A stretch of 64,000 nucleotides of DNA from the NCBI RefSeq assembly GCF_016125575.1, contig NZ_WGLM01000006.1:230140-294139 (forward strand), written 5' to 3'. Made by a program: the position numbers and the translations under genes. The notes beneath the pieces were generated by a model. That model ran no database searches, had not been told where the DNA came from, and worked only from the letters and a program-made list of their open reading frames with translations. The stretch comes from Limimaricola sp. GTDB lineage: Bacteria > Pseudomonadota > Alphaproteobacteria > Rhodobacterales > Rhodobacteraceae. Shown one piece after another: positions 63,381 to 64,000 of the stretch; the first letter of the stretch is position 1; the number at the start of each line of letters is the position of its first letter.

Positions 63381-63552
63381 CGACTTTTGGCCGAAGGCCA
63401 AAAGGTCGAGTGCGAAAGTATTTTGCGCGCAAAATACGCAGGCACCCGCTCAAGGTCTTTGCCAGGCCACGGCGCCAGATCGGCGCCGGGTGACGCTGCG
63501 TATTTGCAAGGGCAAATACTTTCGCGCACGCAAATTTTGCATGCAAAATTTG
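63381..63552. repeat. Cluster of hairpins between tRNA-Ala and tRNA-Ile
   Basis: Stems: 63381-63408 (CGACTTTTGGCC, 12 pairs with one bulge), 63418-63437 (GTATTTTGCGCGCAAAATAC, perfect 20-base palindrome), 63471-63487 (GGCGCC, 5-base loop), 63500-63519 (GTATTTGC, 8 bp) and 63531-63552 (CAAATTTTGC-ATGCAAAATTTG, perfect 22-base palindrome), which abuts the tRNA-Ile CCA end. Confidence 0.8.
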
Positions 63553-63629
<77 letters not shown>

Positions 63630-63727
63630 AAGACCAGACCGGTAGGTCTGTGACAAACTGAAGAGATATGAGGACGGCCTGGCCCGTTTTGCTGCTTTGA
63701 TTGCAGCTGCTAAGTGTTCCACGTCCA

Positions 63728-63745
63728 GCGAATGCAAGCATTCGC
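63728..63745. repeat. Hairpin between 16S and tRNA-Ile
   Basis: GCGAATGC-AA-GCATTCGC, 8-bp perfect stem with a 2-base loop, 20 bases from the 16S 3' end; part of the 16S processing region. Confidence 0.75.
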
Positions 63746-63758
63746 GAGAGCCAGGAAC

Positions 63759-64000
<242 letters not shown>

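Overview
The window reads as chromosomal DNA of an alphaproteobacterium of the Rhodobacteraceae type. The base composition is GC-rich throughout. Family markers include an FAD-oxidoreductase/SelD fusion, a kbl-tdh pair, a DUF2793 gene, DUF1127-like mini-proteins and an rRNA operon ordered 16S-Ile-Ala-23S-5S-fMet. A B12-binding AerR/PpaA-like protein lies behind a perfect TGT-N12-ACA palindrome of the PpsR/CrtJ type. This hints at a phototrophic or formerly phototrophic lineage, but no bch, puf or crt gene is present, so that is inference. No genus is proposed.

Layout. 1-3.1 kb: selenium use (mnmH, broken by the window edge, convergent with the SelD fusion). 3.1-7.7 kb: a minus-strand AttEFGH-like ABC exporter (ATPase, fused FtsX permease, AttH/CrtC-like lipocalin) with a PNPOx-like flavoprotein. 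7.8-11.5 kb: kbl-tdh-MFS followed by two very small membrane-protein genes, nearly all coupled by ATGA/TGATG overlaps. 11.5-12.7 kb: a thiolase. 12.8-20.2 kb: pbpC plus a periplasmic alpha-2-macroglobulin. 20.3-28.1 kb: yaaA, recQ, yggT, a thioesterase, a UMF1 transporter, mepA, a phytase-like esterase and yhhQ. 28.1-30.1 kb: a structured small RNA or leader, arfB, and a short less GC-rich islet with two unknown genes and a second RNA hairpin. 30.1-38.3 kb: pncA-pncB, the AerR-like gene, a lytic transglycosylase, a phosphomannomutase, DUF2793, a beta-lactamase-fold hydrolase and an AhpD-like protein. 38.3-48.3 kb: minus-strand accessory operons (MFS; a GlxA-type regulator with four small genes; LysR, WrbA, DsbA-like, mini-protein, EamA, hydrolase, DUF4386, VOC). 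48.7-54.8 kb: a plus-strand two-component system, a PepSY protein, an ABC-2 exporter and a secreted calcium-repeat protein. 54.9-59.0 kb: an IS6 transposase relic abutting a 1310-residue chimeric outer-membrane protein. 59.7-64 kb: the rRNA operon on the minus strand, cut by the window end inside 16S.

The most system-like unit is 48.7-54.8 kb: sensor, regulator, periplasmic PepSY protein, then an exporter and its probable secreted partner. The oddest single items are the chimeric vWA/DUF11/OmpA/beta-barrel protein, the structured RNA at 28.2 kb whose Shine-Dalgarno matches the whole 16S 3' tail, and the chains of mini-genes at 8.0, 40.5-41.1 and 45.9 kb.
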